A stretch of DNA of 64,000 bases, from NCBI GenBank assembly GCA_022402535.1, contig JAKRSD010000020.1:285341-349340 (forward strand). Reading direction: 5' to 3'. This stretch comes from Flavobacteriales bacterium (GTDB lineage Bacteria > Bacteroidota > Bacteroidia > CAIKAF01). Of the stretch, positions 25,598-34,294 are shown piece by piece; positions within the stretch are counted from its first letter, which is position 1; each line of letters begins with the position of its first letter. The notes under the pieces were generated by a model. The model saw nothing but the letters and a program-made list of their open reading frames with translations. It was not told the origin of the DNA and did not search any database. Position numbers and translations under genes: made by a program.

Positions 25598-26586
25598 AAT
25601 GCGTCTGACTTAGATGTTGAATTGTAAAGCGGAAATCCCAACAGGGACAAAGGTCCTAAAATTATGAATAAGAGCGTCTGTGCGCCCCAAATTATCCAAC
25701 CGAACGAAATACCCGCCTGTTCCTGAATTCCATAAATCACGAGAGTTTGCCCCACCAATGCCGGATAAGCCCCGATTCCTCCCGGGGTAACAATCATACC
25801 CACGGTGCCAAATACAAAAACCGAAAGACAGGCTGCAAGACTTAAGCCGGCCGTGGCTGGCAGGGCCTGAAAACCGATGAGCAGCATCAGGTAGTAACAC
25901 AACCAAATGGACAAAGAAGAAAGAATGAAACGAATCGGATTTTTGAGCGTGAGTACACTTTTTAATCCATCAATAAAACCTTGTAAAAAACCCTTTTTCT
26001 CGGGTGCGGCTTTCTTTTTTCTTTTGAAAACAAAAAATAAAACACCCGAAGAGAGAAGGACAAAGGTTATCCCGCCTACGATAAGCAGGGTTGGCGAAAT
26101 TTTTTCGGTGAGTGGTATCCAGAACGATTCGTTAACGAAGGTTTTCAGTTTTTGAAACCCGATAAGTAAGTTGACTCCAAACAGAATCATCAGAATGAGC
26201 ATATCGATGGCGCGCTCGGCAACCACGGTACCCACTCCCACGTTTACGGGCACTTTATCGTATTTGGCAACCAGTCCGCAGCGGGCAATTTCTCCCGTGC
26301 GCGGCAAGGCCAGATTGATAAAATAACCGGCCATTACGGCCATAAACGCATTTAAAGGTTTTACGCGGTAGCCGGCAGGCTCCAAGAGCATGTTCCAGCG
26401 TAATGCCCGGATAAGGTGGCTGAGCATACCCACAGCCAGCGCAAAAAGCATCCAGGCAGGATTTACCGCCGAAAAATTATCCCATAATACTTCGCGGGGA
26501 ATGTTGCGCAGAGAGAGCCAGGCTAAAAAAAGACCCAAGGCAACAAAAGCCGTATATTTTAAATATTGGGTCGCTTTTTTTGCCAC
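25594..26586 (-). CDS. Flippase-like inner-membrane protein (LPG synthase TM / UPF0104 family)
   Basis: A 330-residue polytopic membrane protein with about eight hydrophobic segments. Family marks: [15 protein letters not shown] near residue 60, [33 protein letters not shown] and a C-terminal [14 protein letters not shown]. The family comprises the transmembrane part of MprF and stand-alone flippase-like proteins that move lipids or lipid-linked sugars; the cargo here is unknown. It lies between panD and the heptose adenylyltransferase (ATGA overlap), hinting at an envelope role. Confidence 0.82.
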   Translation of the reverse strand: MAKKATQYLKYTAFVALGLFLAWLSLRNIPREVLWDNFSAVNPAWMLFALAVGMLSHLIRALRWNMLLEPAGYRVKPLNAFMAVMAGYFINLALPRTGEIARCGLVAKYDKVPVNVGVGTVVAERAIDMLILMILFGVNLLIGFQKLKTFVNESFWIPLTEKISPTLLIVGGITFVLLSSGVLFFVFKRKKKAAPEKKGFLQGFIDGLKSVLTLKNPIRFILSSLSIWLCYYLMLLIGFQALPATAGLSLAACLSVFVFGTVGMIVTPGGIGAYPALVGQTLVIYGIQEQAGISFGWIIWGAQTLLFIILGPLSLLGFPLYNSTSKSDAL

Positions 26587-26593
26587 GAACAGC

Positions 26594-26944
26594 TTATTTT
26601 ATGCGGTTGGTAGCCGTATCGGGAAAAACCACCATGGGTTTAAAGGTTTTAGCTTCTTCGGGAGTCATGCTGGCATACGCCACAATAATCACATTATCGC
26701 CCACGCTTACTTTGCGGGCTGCAGGACCATTTAAGCAGATAACGCCTGAACCGCGCTCGCCTATAATAGTATAGGTAATGAAACGTTCGCCATTTGTATA
26801 ATTAAACACATGTACCTGTTCACCTTCAACCATTCCTGCGGCATCCATAAGATCCTGGTCGATGGTAACACTGCCGATATAATCCAGGTCGGCTTCGGTA
26901 ACGGTTACCCGGTGAATTTTTGACTTTAATACTGTAATCAACAT
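26594..26944 (-). CDS. panD: Aspartate 1-decarboxylase precursor
   Basis: Makes beta-alanine from aspartate for pantothenate; pyruvoyl enzyme that cleaves itself. The 116-residue proenzyme has the processing site YIGSVTID (Gly-Ser at about residues 24-25), whose serine becomes the pyruvoyl group, with [20 protein letters not shown] at the N-terminus exactly as in other PanD proteins. That conservation fixes the start, although only 7 bases separate it from the -7 promoter element. panC lies 156 bp upstream on the same strand. Confidence 0.95.
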   Translation of the reverse strand: MLITVLKSKIHRVTVTEADLDYIGSVTIDQDLMDAAGMVEGEQVHVFNYTNGERFITYTIIGERGSGVICLNGPAARKVSVGDNVIIVAYASMTPEEAKTFKPMVVFPDTATNRIK

Positions 26945-26951
26945 AATGGGG

Positions 26952-26959
26952 CAAAATTA
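26952..26959 (-). promoter_or_regulatory. panD -7 element TAATTTTG, 7 bases from the start codon
   Basis: TAATTTTG on the minus strand ends 7 bases before the panD ATG, so transcription should begin near the start codon itself. A -33 TTG at the normal distance was not seen. Confidence 0.5.
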
Positions 26960-26993
26960 GGATAAAAACAATTAACGAAGGAAGGACTGTTTG

Positions 26994-27085
26994 TTTGATT
27001 GTTTTTGTGTTTGATTGTTATCTGTTAATCGTATAACCCACACATAAAATTTGTCCTTCATCCTTCTTCCTTTATCCTTTTTCAT
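26994..27085. repeat. Short-word repeats in the panC-panD gap
   Basis: The gap contains TTTGATTGTT twice (26994-27003 and 27010-27019) and a run of TCCTT/CATCCTT-like words (27054-27080). Similar word-repeats occur in three other gaps of this window. No gene or RNA is apparent here. Confidence 0.4.
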
Positions 27086-27100
27086 TTCTAAATCTTGATT

Positions 27101-27946
27101 CTATACTGATGTATACGCACAATTATCAATAAGCCTCACTTCTCCGGCGTGGTAAGCAATACAGGCCTGAAGAGATAACGCTGAAGAAAAAAGAGAAGAC
27201 GGTTCCAGTGTGTCGGGGTTACAGAGTTCAAAATAATCGGGAACAAACCCCCTTTGTTCCAACTGACGAAACACTTCCTGGCGGATGATTTCGGTGGGTG
27301 TATTTTCGGGAAATACCTCTCTCAAAGAACAAATAAAACGGGATATCGCGCCGGCTTTTTCTTTCTGTTCGTCAGATAACCGTCTGTTTCGGGAGCTCAT
27401 GGCCAATCCGTTTGCTTCGCGTACAGTGGGACACCCTACAATTTCTACTGGAAGATTCAAGGTTTTGGTCATGTGTCTTATAACAGCCAGTTGCTGAAAA
27501 TCTTTTTCGCCAAAATACGCTCTGTCGGGTTTTACAAGCGAAAAAAGTAGATGCACAATGCCGGCCACCCCTTGAAAATGCCCGGGACGGAAAGGCCCTT
27601 CCATCACATCATTCAATTTTGCCAGATCATACACGGGAGGTGTAAAATGATGAAGCAGATTTTCTTTTTGAGGAATAAATAAAAAATCGGCTCCCGCTTC
27701 CTGCAGTAATCGGATATCGTTATCCGTATCAATAGGATAATTGGTAAAATCAGAGGCATTATTGAACTGAAGCGGGTTCACAAATATGCTGACCCCCGCG
27801 GTTTTATTCTGTTCTTTGGCTTTCTTGAGCAAAGTAATATGGCCTTCGTGCAATGCGCCCATGGTAGGCACAAAACCCACGGGATGGTTAAAATCAGTGG
27901 ATTCTACAAATCGGGCAAGTTCTTCGGCTGTTTTTAATATTTTCAT
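27101..27946 (-). CDS. panC: Pantoate-beta-alanine ligase
   Basis: Last step of pantothenate synthesis: condenses pantoate with beta-alanine (made by PanD) using ATP. 281 residues from the ATG at 27946 (MKILKTAEELARFVES); an ATG at 27958 would add four residues. Seen: VGFVPTMGALHEGHITLL with the HIGH-type signature, FVNPLQF, the PGHFQGVAGIV segment, YFGEKDFQQLAVIR and SSRNRRLS. Placed divergently from a glycogen-synthase-like gene, a pairing common in Bacteroidota. Confidence 0.95.
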   Translation of the reverse strand: MKILKTAEELARFVESTDFNHPVGFVPTMGALHEGHITLLKKAKEQNKTAGVSIFVNPLQFNNASDFTNYPIDTDNDIRLLQEAGADFLFIPQKENLLHHFTPPVYDLAKLNDVMEGPFRPGHFQGVAGIVHLLFSLVKPDRAYFGEKDFQQLAVIRHMTKTLNLPVEIVGCPTVREANGLAMSSRNRRLSDEQKEKAGAISRFICSLREVFPENTPTEIIRQEVFRQLEQRGFVPDYFELCNPDTLEPSSLFSSALSLQACIAYHAGEVRLIDNCAYTSV

Positions 27947-28026
27947 ATTACCCGGCAATAAGTGTGTGATTGTGCGCGATTTGTGCCTTTATTTCTTGTC
28001 AAAGGGGCGGCAAAGTAATTGATAAT

Positions 28027-28058
28027 TTTGAAATTCCGGGAATTTTGTGTTAATTTTG
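28027..28058 (+). promoter_or_regulatory. Promoter TTTG-N20-TAATTTTG of the glycogen-synthase-like gene
   Basis: TTTG (28027-28030) and TAATTTTG (28051-28058) with a 20-base spacer form a full Bacteroidota promoter. The leader to the ATG at 28152 would be about 87 bases, long enough for regulation, though I see no clear structure in it. Confidence 0.65.
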
Positions 28059-28151
28059 CAGTGTCATTTTAAAACCTTCCATGGATATGAAAGTATAAAA
28101 TGATCAAACGTTTATCGTTTGAGGGGAGTTAAATCAGTTCTTTTAAACATT

Positions 28152-28985
28152 ATGGAGAAAAGCAGAGTACTTTACATTACTCATGAGATGGTTCCGTACA
28201 TGCAAAGTGAAACGGACCTTGCAAAAGCATCGAGAGAATTGCCGCAAGGCATGCAGGAAAAGGGTTGGGAAATCAGAAATTTTATGCCGAGATTCGGTTG
28301 CATCAATGAGCGCCGGCATCAGTTACATGAAGTAATCCGCCTATCGGGGATGAACATCATCGTAAACGACACAGATCAGCCACTTATCATAAAGGTGGCT
28401 TCGATTCCTACCGGAAGAATTCAGGTTTATTTTATTGACAACGAAGAGTTTTTTCAGCGGAAGCATGTGCTTACCGATGAAAATGACACCTTTTTTGCCG
28501 ATAATGACGAGCGTTCTATTTTCTTCTGCAAAGGCGTTCTGGAAACCGTAAAAAAGCTGGGATGGTCGCCCGATGTGGTACATTGCCACGGTTGGATGTC
28601 GGCTCTGGTGCCGTATTATCTGAAAACCGTTTTTAAAAATGATCCTGTGTTTTCCGGTGCCAAAATTGTTTTCTCTATGTACGAAGATGACCGTTTCGGC
28701 GGGAAACTGCATAAAGACTACGTGGCCAAAGCTTCCGAAGGCATTACGGGCAATAGCCTTACCTCGGTTGGAAACAGTCCTACCTTTTCGTCTGTATTGA
28801 AAGGCGGAATTGAGTATGCCGATGCCGTAATTACCACAGGTAATTTCAAGGATAAAGAAGTGCTCAAATTTATCAAAGATTCGGGCAAACCCATGATGGA
28901 AACCTCACTGGGCGAAAATTATGTGGATGACTTCTACAATTTCTACAACGAAATATTACAGGAATCTGCAATACCTGCAGAATAA
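28152..28985 (+). CDS. Glycogen/starch-synthase N-terminal-domain protein
   Basis: A 277-residue protein from MEKSRVLYITHEMVPYM (ATG at 28152) that corresponds only to the N-terminal Rossmann domain of GT5 glycogen synthases. Seen: VVHCHGWMSALVPYYLK, KIVFSMYEDDRFGGKL, ADAVITTGN. The ADP-glucose-binding C-terminal half and its KTGGL-like loop are absent, so glucosyl transfer is unlikely as it stands; a regulatory or partner role is possible. The panC / this gene / DUF4270 / glmS order recurs in Bacteroidota, which argues that the short form is real and not decay. Confidence 0.78.
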   Translation: MEKSRVLYITHEMVPYMQSETDLAKASRELPQGMQEKGWEIRNFMPRFGCINERRHQLHEVIRLSGMNIIVNDTDQPLIIKVASIPTGRIQVYFIDNEEFFQRKHVLTDENDTFFADNDERSIFFCKGVLETVKKLGWSPDVVHCHGWMSALVPYYLKTVFKNDPVFSGAKIVFSMYEDDRFGGKLHKDYVAKASEGITGNSLTSVGNSPTFSSVLKGGIEYADAVITTGNFKDKEVLKFIKDSGKPMMETSLGENYVDDFYNFYNEILQESAIPAE

Positions 28986-29008
28986 TCCCGTTAAATGATA
29001 TTAATTTG

Positions 29009-29044
29009 CACCTGCGAGAATATTTTTCGCAGGTGTCTTTTTTT
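29009..29044 (+). terminator. Terminator between glycogen-synthase-like gene and DUF4270
   Basis: CACCTGCGA (29009-29017) pairs perfectly with TCGCAGGTG (29027-29035), then TCTTTTTTT. It ends only 5 bases before the next gene's ATG. Confidence 0.82.
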
Positions 29045-29049
29045 GAAAA

Positions 29050-30393
29050 ATGAAAAAAAACGGTTTTATCTTCCTGATTTCAGGCGTTTTAGGTGTCTTC
29101 GGTATTCTTTCCCTGAGTACGGGCTGCAAAAAACCAACCGATGATATCGGTTCTGATATCGGTGTCGTGGGCGGAAATATCAGCGCTACGTTTGTGGACA
29201 CCCTGAAAATTGTAGCCCTTTCTGAACGAGAAGATTCCGTGAGAGCAGACAGAACTTCGCTTGCCCCACTAGGCAGTTTTTTTGATCCCTATTTTGGCAT
29301 CACGACCACCTCGCTGTTTTTGAATTTCAATATCAATCAGGTATTCCCTTCGGGAATTCCCAATCCGGGCACTTTGGTGGTAGATTCCGTAGTGTTGCGT
29401 TTGCGTTATGCCAATCCCACGCACTTCGGAAATATCGGCAAATACAAAGGAATTGTGAGGGTTTCGGTTCACCGGCTGCTCGACCAGCTCACCGTGCAGA
29501 CCACTCCCGGTAATGGTTACAGTTCTATCCGAAACTTCAATTACGATACCAATCCCATCGGAAACGCCGTCATAGTTCCTAATCCTTATGACTCCGTAAA
29601 AGTGGATGGGAAAAACGAAGCGCCGCATGTCCGTATCAAACTCAGCAATGCTTTCGGACAACAGTTGCTTACCCAAAACCCGATGGCTTTTGTGAGTTCT
29701 GAGGCTTTTGTACAATATTTCAGGGGATTGTTTTTGAAAGTGCAGCCCGCCACCAATTTTGGCGATGGCGGATTTTTGTATCTTTTTCCTCCAGGAGCCG
29801 GCTCCCGTCTCACCGTACATTACAACGATTCATCCCGAATTAATATGACCATAAACCCCGATAATTCGGTTTGGACGGGCCGTCATGAACATAACTATTC
29901 ACCCGCAATTCCTCCTTTTCAGAATTTTTCGGGCAAAGTTCCCGGTAATGACATTCTGCTGATTCAACCGCTTTCCGGTTCAAGGGTTAAAATACATATT
30001 CCCTACTTGAAAAACTTTAACTCCGATAAGTCAAAAGCGGTGAATAAAGCCGAGTTGATTTTTCCTGTAGATGATACATACACGGGCAAATATCCTGTTC
30101 CAGACTTATTACTTCTGGCCCGTTACGATGCCGCAAAAGACTCCTTGTTTAATTTGGCCGACTTCATCCAATCGCAAGGAAACAACGGCGGTTCATACGA
30201 CAGTGAGAAAAAAGAATATAAATTCAACATTACCCTGCATGTGCAGGCGGTAATTTCGGGGCTAACCAACAACGACACCTTGGTGTTGGAAACAGCCAAC
30301 AAACAAACCCGCGGAAACCGGGTAGCCTTATACGGAACGGAAAATCTGACCAAAAAAGTTCGTTTACGCATTTATTACACTAACCTTCAATAA
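29050..30393 (+). CDS. DUF4270 family lipoprotein
   Basis: A 447-residue outer-membrane lipoprotein candidate: signal with lipobox LSTGC (Cys26 or 27), then KKPTDDIGSDIG and a long beta-rich body with words typical of DUF4270 such as DSVVLRLRY, VRVSVHRL and LYGTENLTKKVRLRIYYT. Function unknown. The family is confined to Bacteroidota and often lies before glmS, as here (9 bp gap). The start codon lies almost within the preceding terminator's T run. Confidence 0.82.
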   Translation: MKKNGFIFLISGVLGVFGILSLSTGCKKPTDDIGSDIGVVGGNISATFVDTLKIVALSEREDSVRADRTSLAPLGSFFDPYFGITTTSLFLNFNINQVFPSGIPNPGTLVVDSVVLRLRYANPTHFGNIGKYKGIVRVSVHRLLDQLTVQTTPGNGYSSIRNFNYDTNPIGNAVIVPNPYDSVKVDGKNEAPHVRIKLSNAFGQQLLTQNPMAFVSSEAFVQYFRGLFLKVQPATNFGDGGFLYLFPPGAGSRLTVHYNDSSRINMTINPDNSVWTGRHEHNYSPAIPPFQNFSGKVPGNDILLIQPLSGSRVKIHIPYLKNFNSDKSKAVNKAELIFPVDDTYTGKYPVPDLLLLARYDAAKDSLFNLADFIQSQGNNGGSYDSEKKEYKFNITLHVQAVISGLTNNDTLVLETANKQTRGNRVALYGTENLTKKVRLRIYYTNLQ

Positions 30394-30402
30394 CTACCCC
30401 AC

Positions 30403-32241
30403 ATGTGCGGAATAGTAGGCTACATCGGGAATAAAGAAGCATACCCGATTCTTATAAAAGGATTAAAAAGATTAGAATACAGGGGCTACGACAGCGCCGG
30501 AGTAGCCCTCATGAACGGAGGGCTTCGTCTTTATAAAAAGAAGGGGAAAGTCTCCGATTTAGAAAATGAGGCTCTGAAACACGATGTTTCGGGAAGCATG
30601 GGAATCGGGCATACCCGTTGGGCAACCCATGGTGCTCCGAACGACGAAAATGCGCACCCGCATTACTCCGATTCCGAAAATCTGGTCATCATCCACAACG
30701 GAATCATAGAAAATTACGCCACCCTGAAGGAAGGACTGATGAAGCGGGGTATAAAATTCCACAGCCAGACCGATACCGAAGTGCTGGGTAACCTGATAGA
30801 CCATATCCGTACGCAGGAAAATCTGTCTTTGGAAGAATCGGTTCGCTTAGCCTTGAACGAAGTAGTGGGAGCCTATGCCATCGTGGTTATGTCGAAAGAT
30901 GAACCCAATAAATTGATTGCCGCCAAAAAAGGCAGTCCTATGGTCATCGGATTGGGTAAAGACGAGTTTTTCATTGCCTCTGATGCCACGCCTATCGTGG
31001 AACATACCAAAGAGGTAATTTACATGGAAGATGAGCAGTTTGCCGTTTTAGAACGCGGTAAAACGCCCGTTATCCGTACCATTCGAAATAAAGAAATTAC
31101 ACCTTTTATTCAGCAGTTGGAAATGGAGCTCGAAACCTTGGAAAAAGGGGGCTACGAGCATTTCATGCTGAAAGAAATCTACGAACAGCCCCGATCTATT
31201 TTCGATAGCCTGCGCGGAAGACTAGACCCCGAAACGGGACGCATTTCCATGGCAGGACTGATTGAATATGAACATGCGCTGATTAATGCCAACCGCATTG
31301 TGATTATTGCTTGTGGCACCAGTTGGCATGCCTCTTTGGTAGGTGAATACCTCATTGAAGAATTTGCCCGAATTCCCGTTGAAGTGGAATATGCCTCCGA
31401 ATTCCGTTACCGTAATCCGGTAATTTCAGAAGGCGATATTGTCATTGCCGTTTCTCAATCCGGAGAAACCGCCGATACCTTAGCGGCCATAGAACTGGCG
31501 AAATCCAAAGGAGCCATTATTTTCGGTATTTGTAATGTGGTGGGTTCATCCATTGCGCGGGCTTCTCATGCCGGGGCTTACACGCACGCAGGCCCCGAAA
31601 TCGGTGTGGCTTCCACTAAAGCCTTTACGGCGCAGGTTACGGTATTATCGCTCATTGCCCTGTTTTTGGCAAATAAAAAAGGCACCATTCAGGGTTCTGA
31701 ATACTTCAGACTGATTAATGAACTATACGACCTTCCCAAAAAGGTAGAAAAAGCCCTTGAAAATGAAGAGGCCGTAAAACAGATTGCTTCGGTGTATCAG
31801 CATGCCAACAACTGCCTGTATCTGGGTCGCGGATTTAACTTCCCCGTAGCCTTAGAAGGCGCTTTAAAGTTGAAAGAAATCTCGTACATACATGCTGAAG
31901 GTTATCCCGCAGCCGAAATGAAACACGGTCCCATTGCGCTGATAGACGAAGAAATGCCCGTGATTGTGATTGCACCGCGAAAAGGACATTACGATAAAAT
32001 TGTTTCCAATATTCAGGAGGTAAAAGCCCGCGGAGGGAAAATCATTGCCGTGGTAACCGAAGGCGACGAAATCGTAAAATCCATGGCCGACCATGTGCTG
32101 GAAGTGCCCGAAACCGAAGATGCCTTTTCACCGATTCTTACCACTATTCCCTTGCAGTTTTTGGCCTACCACATCGCTGTTATGCGCGGTTGTAATGTAG
32201 ATCAGCCCAGAAATCTGGCGAAAAGTGTAACCGTAGAGTAA
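30403..32241 (+). CDS. glmS: Glutamine-fructose-6-phosphate transaminase (isomerising)
   Basis: Makes glucosamine 6-phosphate for peptidoglycan and LPS. The 612-residue enzyme has the Ntn glutaminase domain beginning MCGIVGYIG (nucleophile Cys2), RWATHGAPNDENAHPH and HNGIIENY, then two SIS sugar-isomerase domains (IIACGTSWHASLVGEY; SQSGETADTLAA; YLGRGFNFPVALEGALKLKEISYIHAE) and the family C-terminus NVDQPRNLAKSVTVE. No glmS ribozyme was seen, as expected outside Firmicutes. A 45-bp inverted repeat follows the stop. Confidence 0.96.
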   Translation: MCGIVGYIGNKEAYPILIKGLKRLEYRGYDSAGVALMNGGLRLYKKKGKVSDLENEALKHDVSGSMGIGHTRWATHGAPNDENAHPHYSDSENLVIIHNGIIENYATLKEGLMKRGIKFHSQTDTEVLGNLIDHIRTQENLSLEESVRLALNEVVGAYAIVVMSKDEPNKLIAAKKGSPMVIGLGKDEFFIASDATPIVEHTKEVIYMEDEQFAVLERGKTPVIRTIRNKEITPFIQQLEMELETLEKGGYEHFMLKEIYEQPRSIFDSLRGRLDPETGRISMAGLIEYEHALINANRIVIIACGTSWHASLVGEYLIEEFARIPVEVEYASEFRYRNPVISEGDIVIAVSQSGETADTLAAIELAKSKGAIIFGICNVVGSSIARASHAGAYTHAGPEIGVASTKAFTAQVTVLSLIALFLANKKGTIQGSEYFRLINELYDLPKKVEKALENEEAVKQIASVYQHANNCLYLGRGFNFPVALEGALKLKEISYIHAEGYPAAEMKHGPIALIDEEMPVIVIAPRKGHYDKIVSNIQEVKARGGKIIAVVTEGDEIVKSMADHVLEVPETEDAFSPILTTIPLQFLAYHIAVMRGCNVDQPRNLAKSVTVE

Positions 32242-32271
32242 TCTGTCTCCTTTTTAAGGTTATTCCTTTTG

Positions 32272-32316
32272 TTACGAGTATAATTATTTGACTATTTTAG
32301 TCGAATTAACTCGTAA
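32272..32316. repeat. 45-bp three-part inverted repeat between glmS and amine oxidase
   Basis: Three arms in order, TTACGAGT (32272-32279), TAATT (32281-32285) and GACTA (32290-32294), are followed after a 3-base loop by their exact complements TAGTC (32298-32302), AATTA (32304-32308) and ACTCGTAA (32309-32316). It ends 10 bases before the next ATG. No T run follows, so it is not a standard terminator; an operator or mRNA structure is possible. Confidence 0.6.
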
Positions 32317-32326
32317 TACCTTATCC

Positions 32327-33688
32327 ATGAACCGCAGAAATTTTATTGAAACTACAGCTTTGGCGGGCGGCATACTTGCACTACCCGTTGATACATTGAG
32401 CGACATCCTGCCCAAGAAAAAACCTTCGCATGTGCTTATTATCGGGGCTGGTTTTGCCGGATTGGCGGCAGCTTACCGCCTTAAAAAAGCAGGCGTAAAA
32501 ACAACCCTACTGGAAGCCCGAAACCGGATCGGCGGCAGGGTGTTTTCGTACAAAGTGCCCGGAGTCGAAAACCAGGTCATAGAGCTGGGCGCCGAGTGGG
32601 TGGGAGCTTCGCACGAACGGGTCATTGCTCTATGCAAAGAATTTAATCTTACGCTTTTCAACAATCAGTTTGATACCCATCTGATTTACAACGGAGAATA
32701 TAAAAAAGCCGGAAGCTGGGATTTTTCGCCCGAAATGAATGCCTTTTGGAATAAACGCCGCGAAATATGGGCGAATATGAGCGAAAAACAAAAAGCAACG
32801 CTGGATAATATGGATTGGTGGCGATATTTATCCAAAATGAACCTGACCGAGCGGGATATGGATTTGCGTGAATTGGCAGACAGTACCGATTTTGGCGAAG
32901 CCAACCGTCATGTATCGGCGTATGCCGCACTGGCCGAATATGCAGAGAGCAGTGACAAAAACGAAATGGACCTGAAAATACAAGGCGGAAATGATTTGCT
33001 GGCCTCAAAAATGGCGGATGCCATAGGCAGAGAAAATATTTTGACGGGTAAAAAAGTACTCTCAGTAAAGCAGGATAAATCCGGCGTTACCGTCACCTGT
33101 GAAGGAGGCGAAACATTCACGGCCGAACGGTTAATTTGTACAGCCCCCACATATTCCGTCATGAAAATAAATTGGGATCCCATATTGCCTTCAAATACTA
33201 CCGATGGACTGAATTCCCTACAATATGCGCGTATCGGAAAATTTCCGGTGGTTTTTAAAGAACGGTTTTGGGGTTCCGAAAATTTTGACTGCCTAACGGA
33301 CGGCCCCGGGCATTATTTTTATCATGGCACCAAAGACCAGCCCGGAAAACAGGGCGTACTTATTTCGTATGCTACAGGCGACAAAGCCGATGTGCTGAAT
33401 GCCCAAAATCCTGAACGCCGGCTTCAACTGATTTTAGACAGCCTGAAACCCGCCTTTGGCGATGTGAGTAAATATGTGCAAGGCGAAACCAAATACTATT
33501 GGGGAAAAGACCCATATTCATACGGAGCGTATGCCATGTATGGCACCGGACAATGGCTGGGCCTGATGCCCGAACTTAAAAAACCACATGGGAGGGTTTT
33601 ATTTGCCGGCGAGCACCTTGCCGATTGGCAGGGATTCATGGAAGGGGCTATCAACTCGGGCGAAGAAGCCGCCGAAAATATGCTGTAA
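32327..33688 (+). CDS. FAD-dependent amine oxidase with Tat-type signal
   Basis: A 453-residue flavin monoamine-oxidase-like protein from the ATG at 32327. The N-terminus MNRRNFIETTALAGG has a twin-Arg followed by a hydrophobic stretch, a plausible Tat signal for a folded cofactor-bearing protein. FAD-binding: VLIIGAGFAGLAAAYRL, LLEARNRIGGRVFSY; family body marks ELGAEWVGASHERV, PTYSVMKI and the C-terminal FAGEHLADWQGFMEGAINSG. Substrate unknown. It sits alone on the plus strand between the 45-bp inverted repeat and a converging HAD gene. Confidence 0.83.
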   Translation: MNRRNFIETTALAGGILALPVDTLSDILPKKKPSHVLIIGAGFAGLAAAYRLKKAGVKTTLLEARNRIGGRVFSYKVPGVENQVIELGAEWVGASHERVIALCKEFNLTLFNNQFDTHLIYNGEYKKAGSWDFSPEMNAFWNKRREIWANMSEKQKATLDNMDWWRYLSKMNLTERDMDLRELADSTDFGEANRHVSAYAALAEYAESSDKNEMDLKIQGGNDLLASKMADAIGRENILTGKKVLSVKQDKSGVTVTCEGGETFTAERLICTAPTYSVMKINWDPILPSNTTDGLNSLQYARIGKFPVVFKERFWGSENFDCLTDGPGHYFYHGTKDQPGKQGVLISYATGDKADVLNAQNPERRLQLILDSLKPAFGDVSKYVQGETKYYWGKDPYSYGAYAMYGTGQWLGLMPELKKPHGRVLFAGEHLADWQGFMEGAINSGEEAAENML

Positions 33689-33691
33689 AGG

Positions 33692-34294
33692 TTATCGGAA
33701 AGGTTTGAACTCGGGATGTGTGGCTAAAGCCAGCATTTGTTTATCGCCGGAGGTGTCACCATAGGCGTATATGCTTTGATATGTTGATAAATCGACCGTT
33801 TCGCGGATGCGGCGTTCTTTTTCGGGTCCGTTGCAGTTTTTACCTTGCATGCGACCCGTAAAGCGACCGTTTTTATACTCCAACGAGGTGCAGATAAGCG
33901 GCATACCGTATTTGTTGGCCCAAGGCCGCAGCCATTCCTCGCATGAAGCCGATACAATCCACACTTCGTGTCCCTGACTTTGGTGCCATTGCCATCTTTC
34001 CAAGGCTTGTTTTCGGAGCAGGGATTCCAGCTTTTTTTCGCAGAAATCTTTGCCCAAGTTTTGTAATTTTTCTTGAGAAATGCCTTTAAATAGTACGAAC
34101 AGAGCGGCTTCCTTGGCAAAATGCCCTGAAAGCAGTTTGAGTTTATATAACACAAAAACAGGGCTCAACAAGGCAAATGCAAGATAAAACAGGGCGCTTC
34201 CTTTGGCAAACTTAAAAAACACAAACATGGTGTCTGCCGTGGTCATGGTGCCGTCAAAATCAAAAAAAGCAATGGATTTCCCGGCCGTTTTCAC
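33692..34294 (-). CDS. HAD-IB (PSP-like) phosphatase
   Basis: A 200-residue haloacid-dehalogenase phosphatase. Start chosen as GTG at 34294, whose bases overlap the preceding SDR stop as GTGA; a longer reading would overlap the SDR gene by about 70 bp and adds nothing family-like. Seen: motif I FFDFDGTMT (D12 and D14), motif II VSASCEEWL, and motif III YAYGDTSGDKQML. A hydrophobic stretch at residues 35-55 (ALFYLAFALLSPVFVLY) suggests membrane contact. The SDR-HAD pairing recalls decaprenyl-phospho-arabinose-like gene sets, but the other partners are missing here. Confidence 0.78.
   Translation of the reverse strand: MKTAGKSIAFFDFDGTMTTADTMFVFFKFAKGSALFYLAFALLSPVFVLYKLKLLSGHFAKEAALFVLFKGISQEKLQNLGKDFCEKKLESLLRKQALERWQWHQSQGHEVWIVSASCEEWLRPWANKYGMPLICTSLEYKNGRFTGRMQGKNCNGPEKERRIRETVDLSTYQSIYAYGDTSGDKQMLALATHPEFKPFR

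Noticed and set aside
30403-30470. glmS ribozyme or riboswitch upstream of glmS
   Set aside because: Only 9 bp separate it from the DUF4270 stop and none of the ribozyme core is present.
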